Both the position numbers and the translations under genes were made by a program. Positions 55,606-63,279 of a stretch of 64,000 bases of DNA are shown here, one piece after another; the first letter of the stretch is position 1, and every line of letters starts with the position of its first letter. Source of the DNA: Paractinoplanes toevensis (GTDB lineage Bacteria > Actinomycetota > Actinomycetes > Mycobacteriales > Micromonosporaceae); assembly GCF_018332695.1 (NCBI RefSeq), contig NZ_BOQN01000079.1, forward strand, positions 1 through 64,000, written 5' to 3'. Below the pieces are notes generated by a model. The model searched no databases. It worked only from the letters and a program-made list of their open reading frames with translations, and was not told the DNA's origin.

Positions 55606-56274
55606 CTACTGAGCGGTTTCCGGATTCTTCTGCGGCGGTGCGTCGGGGATGCCTATCTGGCGGGCGCTCTCGTGCTGGTGGGCGAGCAGGCGCAGGGCGC
55701 TGAACAGGGCTTCGCCCAGCACCGTGCCGAGAACCACGAGCTCCATCCGGGCGGCCGGGTCCGGCCGGTCCAGGACGGTACGCACCTCGACCGCCGCCAG
55801 TGAGGCCGCCGAATCCGCGTATCGCCCCAGGTTGTCGAAGAGCTCGGTCACCCCGAGCGAGCCACCGGCCGCGAGGGCGTCGGCGACCAGGTCGATCTCG
55901 GGGGAGAGCGGGTAGACCAGCCAGCCGCGCTCGGCGATCAGATCGAGGACCCGTTGCTTGGCGGTGTGCCATTCCGGCGTCTCGCGGTCGGGGCGATGCC
56001 GGGGAGTGACGGCGGTCTGGGCGGCACTGAGCAGTTCGAGGGGGTCGTCGGCGTGGGCGCCGAGAGCCGCGACGACCTCGCGGGCGGCGGCCACCGAGAC
56101 GCCGCCGACGTCGATGAGCGCCCGGATCAGCAGCAGCCGGCGCAGGTGTTCCTCGCCGTAGTCGGCCTGGTTGGCGGCCGTGGCGGCGCCCGCCGGCAGC
56201 AACCCTTCCCGCAGGTAGTACTTGATCGTCGGGATCGGCACCCCGCTCCGTTTGCTCAGTTCTCCCACACGCAC
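55606..56274 (-). CDS. MerR-family transcriptional regulator
   Basis: This 222-residue regulator begins RVGELSKRSGVPIPTIKYYL, a MerR helix-turn-helix, with YGEEHLRRLLLIRALIDVGG and a C-terminal helical ligand domain. I prefer the GTG at 56274, which matches where MerR proteins normally begin; a TTG at 56295 is possible. It is divergent from the DUF4188 gene across two perfect dyads, so it probably controls both genes. Confidence 0.85.
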   Translation of the reverse strand: MRVGELSKRSGVPIPTIKYYLREGLLPAGAATAANQADYGEEHLRRLLLIRALIDVGGVSVAAAREVVAALGAHADDPLELLSAAQTAVTPRHRPDRETPEWHTAKQRVLDLIAERGWLVYPLSPEIDLVADALAAGGSLGVTELFDNLGRYADSAASLAAVEVRTVLDRPDPAARMELVVLGTVLGEALFSALRLLAHQHESARQIGIPDAPPQKNPETAQ

Positions 56275-56298
56275 CTTGCGATCATCCCCCTTCAAGTG

Positions 56299-56335
56299 GA
56301 TAGTGTAACTATCTACAGCGGATAGCGCCGCTATC
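56299..56335. promoter_or_regulatory. Two perfect dyads between MerR and DUF4188 genes
   Basis: GATAGT-GTA-ACTATC (56299-56313) and GATAGC-GCC-GCTATC (56321-56335) are 15-bp palindromes with the same half-site GATAG and centres exactly 22 bp apart, two helical turns. They fill the divergent control region and are strong candidates for the binding sites of the adjacent MerR protein. Confidence 0.75.
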
Positions 56336-56348
56336 TATATGGGAGGTA

Positions 56349-56837
56349 ATGATGGCGAAGGTCGTTCCCGGTTACATGACCGCCGAGATCGAGGGAGACT
56401 TCGTGGTCTTTCTGATCGGCATGCGCATCAACAAGTGGTGGAAACTGCACAAATGGTTGCCGGTGATGGCCGCGATGGGCCCGATGCTGCGCGAGCTGAT
56501 CCGCCGCAAGGAGCTGGGCCTGCTGCACTTCACCTCGTGGATCGGCCCGTCCGGCCCGCTGATCGTGCAGTACTGGCGCAGCGTCGAGCAGCTGGAGGCC
56601 TTCGCCAAGGACGCCCGCCTGCCCCACCACCCGGCCTGGAAGCGCTGGAACAAGGTGATCGGCGACAGCGGTGACGTGGGCATCTGGCACGAGACCTTCG
56701 TGGTCCACGACGGCACGTACGAAACGCTGTACGGCAACATGCCCGCTTTCGGCCTGGTTCGGGCCGGCACCGCCACGCCCCTGACCAGGGCGACCCGGGG
56801 CGCGGCCGGTCGGCGTGCCGGCAACGCCGTCAGATGA
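56349..56837 (+). CDS. DUF4188 monooxygenase-like protein
   Basis: This 162-residue protein has the DUF4188 pattern: VVFLIGMRINKWWKLHKWLP, LLHFTSWIGPSGPLIVQYW and HPAWKRWNKVIG. The family is predicted to fold as a dimeric alpha/beta barrel like small heme or quinone monooxygenases. The activity is not established. GGGAGG precedes the ATG. The last 8 bases overlap the convergent aldo-keto reductase gene. Confidence 0.85.
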   Translation: MMAKVVPGYMTAEIEGDFVVFLIGMRINKWWKLHKWLPVMAAMGPMLRELIRRKELGLLHFTSWIGPSGPLIVQYWRSVEQLEAFAKDARLPHHPAWKRWNKVIGDSGDVGIWHETFVVHDGTYETLYGNMPAFGLVRAGTATPLTRATRGAAGRRAGNAVR

Positions 56838-57876
56838 CCGGAACGAGGGGAGGCTCCAGCAGAGTGCGGTCGCCGTCGGCGCCGCGGCTCAGGGCGGCGG
56901 CGACGTCCTCGTGCGGGGTGCCCGGCCGCACCGCACTGACCTCGTCCAGTTGGCGGTAATGACGGTCGCTGAGCTCGAGGTCGAGCGACCTCAGGTATTC
57001 CTCCAGCTGGGGCCGGGTGCGCGGGCCGACGATCGGGATCAGGGCCGTGGTGGCCAGGGCGGCCCGGCGGCGCAGCCAGGCCAGGGCGACCCGGACCGCG
57101 CCGACGCCCAGCTCGTCGGCGATTGCCAGGACGGCGTCGACGACCGCGCTGCGCTGCGGGCTGCCCTCGATCGCGTCGCCTCGGGCGCTCAGCCGGCCCT
57201 GCTCGCCCTGCCGGTATTTGCCGGTGAGCAGACCGCCGGCCAGCGGGGAGTAAAGCACCACGCCCAGACCGTGGGCCTGCGCCATCGGCAGCAGCTCCCG
57301 CTCGGCGGATCGTTCGGCCAGGCTGTACTCCGTCTGCAGGCCGACCAGCGGAGCCAGGCCGCGCAGGTCGGCCCGGACGGCGGCGCCGGCGACCCGCCAG
57401 GCCGGGAAGTTGGACAGGCCGCCGTGCAAGATCTTGCCGGAGCGGATCAGGTCGTCGAACCCGGCCAGGATCTCCTCGATCGGCGTGGTGCCGTCCGGGA
57501 AGTGCGGCATGAAGACGTCGACGTAGTCGGTGTTCAGGCGGCGCAGGCTCGCCTCGACCGACCGGATCATGATCTTGCGGCTGTTGCCGGTCGTGCCGGG
57601 GCGGGGCTGTGCCTGCCGCGTCCCGCTGTACTTGGTGATGACCACGAAGTCGTCCCGTTGTCGGCCGAGCAGCCCGCCGAGCGCGGTTTCGGCCTGCCCG
57701 CCCTGGTAAAGGTTGGACGTGTCGAACGTGGTGCCGCCGGCGTCGACGAAGGCCTCGAAGATCTGCCGGGAGCCTTCCGGGCCGGCGCCGGCAGTCGAGG
57801 TGCTGAAGTTCGCCGTCCCGAGCGCGAACTCCGACACGCGCAGTCCGGTCAGCCGGCCGAAGGTCTGGTAGCGCAT
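56830..57876 (-). CDS. Aldo/keto reductase
   Basis: This 348-residue NADPH-dependent oxidoreductase has the full catalytic tetrad Asp52 and Tyr57 (FDTSNLYQGG), Lys82 (VITKYSG) and His125 (DVFMPHF). The cofactor segments LYSPLAGGLLTGKY and PIVGPRTRPQLEEYL are present. It is closest to the AKR11/YajO group. The ATG at 57876 begins MRYQTFGR, normal for the family. It is divergent from a TetR gene with a 62-bp gap, so it is likely the repressed target. Confidence 0.9.
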   Translation of the reverse strand: MRYQTFGRLTGLRVSEFALGTANFSTSTAGAGPEGSRQIFEAFVDAGGTTFDTSNLYQGGQAETALGGLLGRQRDDFVVITKYSGTRQAQPRPGTTGNSRKIMIRSVEASLRRLNTDYVDVFMPHFPDGTTPIEEILAGFDDLIRSGKILHGGLSNFPAWRVAGAAVRADLRGLAPLVGLQTEYSLAERSAERELLPMAQAHGLGVVLYSPLAGGLLTGKYRQGEQGRLSARGDAIEGSPQRSAVVDAVLAIADELGVGAVRVALAWLRRRAALATTALIPIVGPRTRPQLEEYLRSLDLELSDRHYRQLDEVSAVRPGTPHEDVAAALSRGADGDRTLLEPPLVPVI

Positions 57877-57926
57877 GGCAGCTCCTGGAGTGGGGTAGGC
57901 TCCAGACGGTAGCAAATAAACCGAGG

Positions 57927-57940
57927 GGTCACTCTTTTAT
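57927..57940 (+). repeat. GGTCACTC half of a flanking inverted repeat
   Basis: GGTCACTCTTTTAT lies at the TetR start codon. The same sequence, minus one T and inverted, occurs at 58489-58501 after the gene. Both may be TetR operators, or a remnant of flanking repeats. Confidence 0.5.
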
Positions 57941-58475
57941 GCCGAGGGTCAGTCAAGCGCACCTCGACGCCCGCCGCCAACAGATCGTGGACGCCGCCCG
58001 CGCCCGGTTCGCCCGGGACGGCTTCGCCCACACGTCGATGGCCGACATCGTCACCGAGTCCGGCCTCTCCAACGGCGCCATCTACCGGTACTTCACCAGC
58101 AAGGAAGAGATCGTCATCGCCGTCTGCGAGCAGGGCACCGAGGCCCTGCCGAGAGCGCTCACGGCCGAGGCGGTGGCCGGTTTCCTCGAGCACGTGCGGG
58201 CCCGGGCGCGAGAAAACGGCCACGCTCGGCTGGTCGCCCAGATCTACGCCGAAGCCGCGGTGTCACCCTCGCTGGCGGCCGTGGTGCAGCGACAACTCGC
58301 CGCCATGCGGGCCGCGATCGCCGAGCTGGTGCCCGACCCCCGGCGCCCGCAGGCCGGCCAGATCGCCGAGGCGTTCGTGGCCCTGTGCGCCAGCTACAAC
58401 CAGCAGTTGGCGATCCGCGGCGACCTGGATCCCGCCCCCTACACCGCAGCCCTGATGGCGATCATCAAGGGCTAG
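57939..58475 (+). CDS. TetR-family transcriptional regulator
   Basis: This 178-residue regulator has a classical helix-turn-helix (DGFAHTSMADIVTESGLSNG, then AIYRYFTSKEEIVIAVCE) and a helical C-terminal domain. It is divergent from the aldo-keto reductase gene. No Shine-Dalgarno precedes the ATG, only GAGGGGTCAC inside the presumed operator. Confidence 0.9.
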   Translation: MPRVSQAHLDARRQQIVDAARARFARDGFAHTSMADIVTESGLSNGAIYRYFTSKEEIVIAVCEQGTEALPRALTAEAVAGFLEHVRARARENGHARLVAQIYAEAAVSPSLAAVVQRQLAAMRAAIAELVPDPRRPQAGQIAEAFVALCASYNQQLAIRGDLDPAPYTAALMAIIKG

Positions 58476-58488
58476 CGGGCGTGCCGCA

Positions 58489-58501
58489 TAAAGAGTGACC
58501 T
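58489..58501 (-). repeat. Inverted second copy of the TetR-flanking motif
   Basis: ATAAAGAGTGACC is the reverse complement of the motif at 57927 except for one missing base. It lies 13 bp after the TetR stop. If TetR binds here as well, looping between the two sites 560 bp apart is possible. Confidence 0.5.
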
Positions 58502-58555
58502 TTCATTTTGAACACTGATCTCGATCGCGTTCGGGCGAGGCGTCGCTAGGTTGGG

Positions 58556-58587
58556 TGGCCGCCGCAGCCCGGGCTGCGGCGGCCACG
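58556..58587. terminator. Perfect 32-bp palindrome, bidirectional terminator
   Basis: A perfect palindrome with 16-base arms (GTGGCCGCCGCAGCCC) and no loop lies between the convergent TetR and 219-residue genes, 10 bp from the latter's stop. It should fold into a strong hairpin or cruciform and end transcription both ways. Confidence 0.8.
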
Positions 58588-58597
58588 ATTGGTCCTG

Positions 58598-59257
58598 TCA
58601 GGCGACGGTCGTCGACCACATGGCGGTGAAGGCGGCGGCCTCGCCGGCCAGCCAGCTCTCGATGTCGGAGGGCTTGGCCGCCGGGTCGATGCGGTGGGTG
58701 ACGCCCCGGCGCAGGTCGACCAGGACCGGCTCGGCGTTGGGCAGGATCTGATCCATGTGCCGGGCCATCAGGTGCAGCGTCGCCGTGATCGCCTCGGGCG
58801 TGGGCGGCGCCTCGTCGAAGTGCAGCCGGACCGCCTCCCGCTTCCCGTCCTCGTAGCGCAGGCCGAAATGCGGGTTGATCTTCACGGCGAGCGGCCCGAC
58901 CGAGGCGAGCGCGTCGCGCGTCTGGGCGAGCCCGACCCGCTCCGGCTCGCCGAGCGAGGCGAGATAGGTCAGAGCGCCGGCGCTGACCGACTCGTAGAGC
59001 GGCTTCCACCGGTCCTTCACCAGATCGGTGACGCCGTTGAGGTAGCTGCCGCCGGTGCGGAACGCGATGTCGGCCTTGAGCGCCTTGACCAACTGCCCGT
59101 GCGGGTTGAAGCCCGACCGGCGCTCCCGCGCCTTGCGCAGACCGCCGACGAACGTGGCCTTGGCGGGACCCGTGCGGGTCACGTAGCGGGTGAAGCCGAG
59201 CATGGTCGCGTAGGGCGGAATCATGGGCACGGATTCTGACAAAACAGGCGCGGTCAC
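58598..59257 (-). CDS. Hypothetical 219-residue protein
   Basis: This soluble protein shows no recognised family. It contains GFTRYVTRTGPAKATFVGGL, KADIAFRTGGSYLNGVTDLV and DFEEAPPTPE-like acidic segments, with a charged C-terminal helix region. The GTG at 59257 follows GAGGAG by 7 bases. A good promoter lies upstream. The frame continues open beyond the start but loses sense. It may be regulated by the nearby TetR through the site at 58489, which is speculative. Confidence 0.75.
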   Translation of the reverse strand: MTAPVLSESVPMIPPYATMLGFTRYVTRTGPAKATFVGGLRKARERRSGFNPHGQLVKALKADIAFRTGGSYLNGVTDLVKDRWKPLYESVSAGALTYLASLGEPERVGLAQTRDALASVGPLAVKINPHFGLRYEDGKREAVRLHFDEAPPTPEAITATLHLMARHMDQILPNAEPVLVDLRRGVTHRIDPAAKPSDIESWLAGEAAAFTAMWSTTVA

Positions 59258-59297
59258 GTTGATCTCCTCGCAGCTCACGGCCCCTTTTAGTACACAC

Positions 59298-59326
59298 ATT
59301 CTAATCGACGGGTACGACATTCCCAA
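59298..59326 (-). promoter_or_regulatory. Housekeeping-type promoter of the 219-residue gene
   Basis: On the minus strand TTGGGA is followed after 17 bases by TAGAAT, close to the vegetative consensus and one of the better promoter matches seen. The start codon is about 40 bp downstream. Confidence 0.5.
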
Positions 59327-59344
59327 CCTCGCTAGGCTCGGCTC

Positions 59345-59911
59345 GTGTCCAATCTCGAGGTGTCCCGGATCGCGGCCGAGGTGACCGCTCGCGAGCCGGT
59401 CGACGGCATCCGCATCGTCGGCGTCGACGGCCCGAGCGGTGCCGGCAAGAGCCACCTGGCGCGAGAGCTGGCCGAGGCGCTGGCGGCACCGATCATCGAG
59501 ATCGACGACTTCGTCTCGTGGGACGACTTCGCCGGCTGGTGGCCGCGTTTCGAGGCCCAGGTGCTGACGCCGCTGCTGCGCGGTGAGGCGGCGACCTACC
59601 AGGCCCGCGCCTGGTCGGACTGGTATGGCAACACCCTCGGCGAGTGGAAGACCCAGCCGTGGTCACCCGCGATCATCGTCGAGGGCGTCACCTGCACCCG
59701 CCGCGAGACGATCGGCCGCCTCGCCTACGCCATCTGGGTCGACGCCCCCGCGCCGGTCCGCCTGGCCCGCGGTCTGGCCCGCGACCAAGCCTTCCCCGGC
59801 GCCGAGCAGCTGTGGCACAACTGGATGGCCGAGGAGGCTCGCTTCTTCACCGCTGACGGCACCCGAGCCCGAGCAGACCTCGTCGTCGACAACAACTTGA
59901 CTCTCCCGTAG
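59345..59911 (+). CDS. Uridine kinase-like P-loop protein
   Basis: This 188-residue protein has Walker A GPSGAGKS (residues 29-36), an acidic IIEIDDFVSWDDF that fits the substrate-binding Asp-rich segment, and IIVEGVTCTRRE. It resembles the (d)NMP/uridine kinase group of actinobacteria, which phosphorylates a nucleoside or a small hydroxyl compound. The GTG at 59345 is the first sensible start. A MerR gene follows by 23 bp, with its own promoter inside this gene's end. Confidence 0.8.
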   Translation: MSNLEVSRIAAEVTAREPVDGIRIVGVDGPSGAGKSHLARELAEALAAPIIEIDDFVSWDDFAGWWPRFEAQVLTPLLRGEAATYQARAWSDWYGNTLGEWKTQPWSPAIIVEGVTCTRRETIGRLAYAIWVDAPAPVRLARGLARDQAFPGAEQLWHNWMAEEARFFTADGTRARADLVVDNNLTLP

Positions 59912-59924
59912 GGGGAGACGCCAG
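59894..59924 (+). promoter_or_regulatory. MerR-type promoter with overlong spacer
   Basis: TTGACT and CAGAGT are separated by 19 bases, the overlong spacing typical of MerR-activated promoters. The spacer carries the near-palindrome CTCTCCC-GTAG-GGGGAGA. It spans the end of the kinase gene and lies 11 bp before the MerR start, which has no Shine-Dalgarno, so the message is probably leaderless. Confidence 0.65.
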
Positions 59925-59934
59925 AGTTACCGCC

Positions 59935-60864
59935 ATGGACGACGACCCGGGCTGTTCGATCGGTGAGTTGGCTCGGCGCACCGGGCTGACGGTGAAGACC
60001 ATCCGGTTCTACTCCGACAGCGGGCTCGTGGCGGCCAGCCACCGCAGCCCGAGCGGGCACCGCCGCTACGGCACCGAGGCGGTCGCCCGGCTGGAGTTCG
60101 TGCGCACGCTGCGCGAGCTGGGGCTCGACCTGGCCACGATCCGGCGGGTGGTCGATCGGGAGCTCTCGCTGCCCGAGGTCGCCGTCACGCACGCCGACGC
60201 GCTGGCGGTGCAGATCCGCACGCTGTCCCTGCGGCGTGCGGTGCTGACCGCGGTCGCCGCACGAGGCTCGACCCCCGAGGAGATGGACCTGATGCATCGG
60301 CTGGCCACGTTGACCGAGGACGAGCGACGGCGCCTGATCGGCGATTTCCTGGACAACGTCTTCGGCGGTCTCGGCGACGACCGCGTGTTCGCCGGCATCG
60401 TGCGCTCGATGACGCCCGAACTGCCCGAGAACCCCGCGGCCGAGCAGGTCGAGGCGTGGGTCGAGTTGGCCGAGCTGTCGCAGGACCCGGGGTTCCGCGG
60501 CAGCATGCGTCGGGTCGCCCGGCAATATGCGAGTCAGCAGGCCGCGAGCTGGGGCGCCCCGGTGCGCCGGGACGCGGCCGCGGTGGTTCGTGATCTGGCT
60601 CGCCCGGCGCTGGCCGCCGGCATCGATCCGGCCCGCCCGGCGGCCGGGCCGGTTGTCGAGGCGGTCCTGGCCGAGTGCGCAGGGCTCGTCGGCCGGGCCG
60701 ACCACGTCGACGTGCGGCGTGAGCTGGTGGCCTACCTGGAGGACGTGAACGAGCCGGGCCGGCAGCGCTACCTCCGGCTCCTCTCGACGATCAACGGCTG
60801 GCCCGCTCCGGAGGACCTCTCACCCGTACTCGATTGGTTTCTGGATGCTGTGCGGGCCCGATAG
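59935..60864 (+). CDS. MerR-family transcriptional regulator
   Basis: This 309-residue regulator has the MerR helix-turn-helix (SIGELARRTGLTVKTIRFYS, then HRRYGTEAVARLEFVRTLRE) and a large C-terminal helical region of about 190 residues, longer than the small metal-sensing members. It suits a bulky organic ligand. The promoter at 59894-59924 has the form MerR proteins use, so it probably activates itself, and with it the PPOX gene 8 bp downstream. Confidence 0.88.
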   Translation: MDDDPGCSIGELARRTGLTVKTIRFYSDSGLVAASHRSPSGHRRYGTEAVARLEFVRTLRELGLDLATIRRVVDRELSLPEVAVTHADALAVQIRTLSLRRAVLTAVAARGSTPEEMDLMHRLATLTEDERRRLIGDFLDNVFGGLGDDRVFAGIVRSMTPELPENPAAEQVEAWVELAELSQDPGFRGSMRRVARQYASQQAASWGAPVRRDAAAVVRDLARPALAAGIDPARPAAGPVVEAVLAECAGLVGRADHVDVRRELVAYLEDVNEPGRQRYLRLLSTINGWPAPEDLSPVLDWFLDAVRAR

Positions 60865-60872
60865 GGTCTCGC

Positions 60873-61394
60873 ATGCCCTTGACGAATCCCTGGCTCACCG
60901 AGCCGATGCCGGCCGGGCGGCTGCCGCGCGAGCGGCTGGACGAGCGCATCCGCAACCTGCTGGCCTCGCAGAACATGTGTGTGCTGGCTACCGCCGGGCC
61001 GGACGGGCCGCTGGCCACGCCCGTCCGGTATTACTCGCTGGACTTCGCGGTGATGTTCACCGCCGCGCCGTCCTCGCCCAAGCTGCGCAACGTCGCCGCC
61101 GATCCGCGGGTCTCCGTCGGGATCTTCGCGCCGCTGGTCGGGCTGGCCAGCAGCCGTGGAGCCCAGCTGTTCGGCGAGGCCCTAGTGCTGCCGCCCGACC
61201 ACCCCGACGGGGAGCGGTACTGGGCGGCGTTCCGCTGGGAGAGCGAGCACGCGGAACGGGGGCGCCCGCTCACCGAACCGCCCCGCGACACCCTCGTCGT
61301 GATCGAGCCGACTCGGATCGTCTACACCGAGCACTGGCTTCGGCGGGAGGGGTTTGCCGCGCGGCAGTTCTGGAAGCGCTCGGCACACGAGTAA
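60873..61394 (+). CDS. PPOX-class FMN/F420-binding oxidoreductase-like protein
   Basis: This 173-residue protein has the split-barrel pattern of pyridoxamine-phosphate-oxidase-like proteins: NMCVLATAGPDGPLATPVRY, SSPKLRNVAADPRVSVGIF and a buried SSRGAQLFGEA. It may use FMN or F420, and in this F420-rich genome F420 is a reasonable guess. It follows the MerR gene by 8 bp. The ATG at 60873 is preceded by the weak site AGGG. Confidence 0.8.
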   Translation: MPLTNPWLTEPMPAGRLPRERLDERIRNLLASQNMCVLATAGPDGPLATPVRYYSLDFAVMFTAAPSSPKLRNVAADPRVSVGIFAPLVGLASSRGAQLFGEALVLPPDHPDGERYWAAFRWESEHAERGRPLTEPPRDTLVVIEPTRIVYTEHWLRREGFAARQFWKRSAHE

Positions 61395-61418
61395 GGGCAC
61401 GCGAGTAAGACTGTGGCC

Positions 61419-62165
61419 ATGGCCGTGATTCGCTGTGACTTCTCCGCCGAGACGCTCGAGCTGGACACCTCGATGACCGTGGTGCTGCCGCAGGAGGGGA
61501 CCGGGCCGCCGCCGGTTCTCTATCTGCTGCACGGGCTGAGCGACGACGACTCCGCGTGGACGCGGTTCACGTCGATCGAGCGATATGCGACGGATCGCGG
61601 CCTCGCCGTGGTGATGCCGCAGGTGCATCGCAGTTTCTACGCCAACGAGGCGGTCGGGATGCGCTTCTGGGACTTCCTGTCCGAGGAGCTGCCGGCCACG
61701 GTCCACCGGTTCTTCAAGGTGTCGGACCGGCGCGAGGACACGTACGTCGCGGGGTTGTCCATGGGTGGGTACGGCGCGTTCAAGTGGGCGCTGCGGGAAC
61801 CGCACCGGTTCGCGGCCGCGGCGAGTCTTTCCGGCGCGCTCGATCTCGCGTACATCCAAGAATTTGATCTTCGGCCGCATATTCTCGGCCTGATGCCGCG
61901 GGTTTTCGCGGACCGGCCGGTGCGCGGCGGGGACGACGACCTGATGCACCTGGTGAAGACCGCGGACAGGGAGCGGCTGCCGCGGCTGTTCCTGCGGTGC
62001 GGCACCGAGGATGTGCTGCTCAAACAGAACGAGCGGTTCGTGGCCGCGGCGCAGGCCGCGGGCGTGCCGCTGGACGCCGGCTTCGGGCCGGGCGAGCACG
62101 TCTGGCAGTACTGGGACGACCAGATCCAGAACGTGCTCGACTGGATGCTCCCGAAACCGGCGTAA
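61419..62165 (+). CDS. Esterase, S-formylglutathione-hydrolase/esterase-D-like
   Basis: This 248-residue alpha/beta hydrolase has VLYLLHGLSDDDSAWTRFT and the nucleophile in AGLSMGGYGA (Ser114), with GTEDVL and a final His in GPGEHVWQYWDD. It fits the esterase D / Fgh1 group; no signal peptide is visible. It lies 24 bp after the PPOX gene on the same strand, and its 3' end is 3 bp from the convergent PAC2 gene. A GTG two codons upstream is an alternative start. Confidence 0.88.
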   Translation: MAVIRCDFSAETLELDTSMTVVLPQEGTGPPPVLYLLHGLSDDDSAWTRFTSIERYATDRGLAVVMPQVHRSFYANEAVGMRFWDFLSEELPATVHRFFKVSDRREDTYVAGLSMGGYGAFKWALREPHRFAAAASLSGALDLAYIQEFDLRPHILGLMPRVFADRPVRGGDDDLMHLVKTADRERLPRLFLRCGTEDVLLKQNERFVAAAQAAGVPLDAGFGPGEHVWQYWDDQIQNVLDWMLPKPA

Positions 62166-62168
62166 CGC

Positions 62169-63074
62169 TCACTCCCCGTCGCGGGACTGCTCGGCCAGAA
62201 AGCGCTCCAGCTCGGCGCCCAGCTCCTCGGCCGTCGGCAGCGGGGTGTCGTTGTCGGCCAGCAGGTTGTTCTCCCGGCCGCGCAGGAACGCGTCGTACTG
62301 CGCCTCGAGCGAGCTGACCAGCCGGCCGGCCTGCTCGTCGTCGGCGATCTGCTTGTCGATGTCGGCCCGCACCAGCTCGGCGGCCTTACGCAGCTGGCTG
62401 GTCGGCAGGGCCAGGCCGGTGCTCGAGGAGACCGAGTCGGCCAGCAACTCGGCAGCGGCCGGATAGTTGGTCTGGGCCAGGTAGTGCGGGACGTGCGCGG
62501 CGTACCCCATGGCGTCCTTGCCGGCCTGGCCGAGCCGGAATTCGAGCAGGTTGCCGACGCTGGCCGGCACCTGCACCCGTTGCAGCCACGACTCGCGGTC
62601 GCCGAGCAGGCGCTGGTCGGTGGCGTGCGCGGTGACGCTGACCGGGCGGGTGTGCGGCACCGCCATGGGAATCGCGTTGAGGCCGACCGTCAGCTCGACG
62701 CCGAAGCGGTCGATGAGCCCGGACACGGCCGCGATGAACCGCTCCCACTGCAGGTCGGGCTCCGGGCCGGCGAGCAGCAGGAACTCGGTGCCCAGCTGAT
62801 CGCGGACGCGGTGCAGGGCGAGGCTGGGCTGCTCGTAGGAATCCCAGTGGTCCTCCACGAAGATCATCGGAGGGCGGCGGGAGCGGTAGTCGAGGAGCTG
62901 GTCGAGGTCGAACGTCGCCACGACCTGCGTGTCGAGGGTGTCCAGAAGATTTTCGCGGAAGAGCTGGATCGCGCTGCCCGCGTCGACGAAGCCGGTGAGG
63001 GCCTGGACCAGAACGGGCTTGTCCAGGGCCGGCAGGTCGTCGGCCAACTCATAGAGCTCGTGTGGGTCGAGCAC
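62169..63074 (-). CDS. PAC2-family protein
   Basis: This protein of about 301 residues belongs to the PAC2 superfamily, named for proteasome assembly chaperones and widespread in actinobacteria. It starts LDPHELYELADDLPALDKPV, followed by GFVDAGSAIQLFRENLL, and carries VTVGLNAIPMAVPHTRPV and the acidic, helical tail EELGAELERFLAEQS. The GTG at 63074 sits 8 bases after AGGAGG, so I prefer it to the GTG at 63098. Its exact role (proteasome or other chaperone function) is not settled. Confidence 0.85.
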   Translation of the reverse strand: MLDPHELYELADDLPALDKPVLVQALTGFVDAGSAIQLFRENLLDTLDTQVVATFDLDQLLDYRSRRPPMIFVEDHWDSYEQPSLALHRVRDQLGTEFLLLAGPEPDLQWERFIAAVSGLIDRFGVELTVGLNAIPMAVPHTRPVSVTAHATDQRLLGDRESWLQRVQVPASVGNLLEFRLGQAGKDAMGYAAHVPHYLAQTNYPAAAELLADSVSSSTGLALPTSQLRKAAELVRADIDKQIADDEQAGRLVSSLEAQYDAFLRGRENNLLADNDTPLPTAEELGAELERFLAEQSRDGE

Positions 63075-63210
63075 GTCGACGACCTCCTGTGCTTGCACTA
63101 ACCGGGGTAAAGCAGAGAAACAACGACCGGCGGTCCTTCATTCCGGTCACCGCATGATCTTCCCAAAGGTGCGATAGATCTCAGCCTGGGCACAACCGAT
63201 CTTCACCCCT

Positions 63211-63232
63211 CGCGTGCACGTGCATGTGCACG
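63211..63232. other. Alternating purine-pyrimidine tract
   Basis: Twenty-two bases, built mainly from GTGCAC and GTGCAT units, alternate strictly pyrimidine-purine. They include a near-palindrome and form a candidate Z-DNA or cruciform site. The tract lies between the PAC2 and EcsC genes, about 50 bp before the latter's likely start. Confidence 0.4.
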
Positions 63233-63279
63233 GCACAATGGATCGAGATCTCCTCTCATCCCCCTCGGAGCGTGATCTG

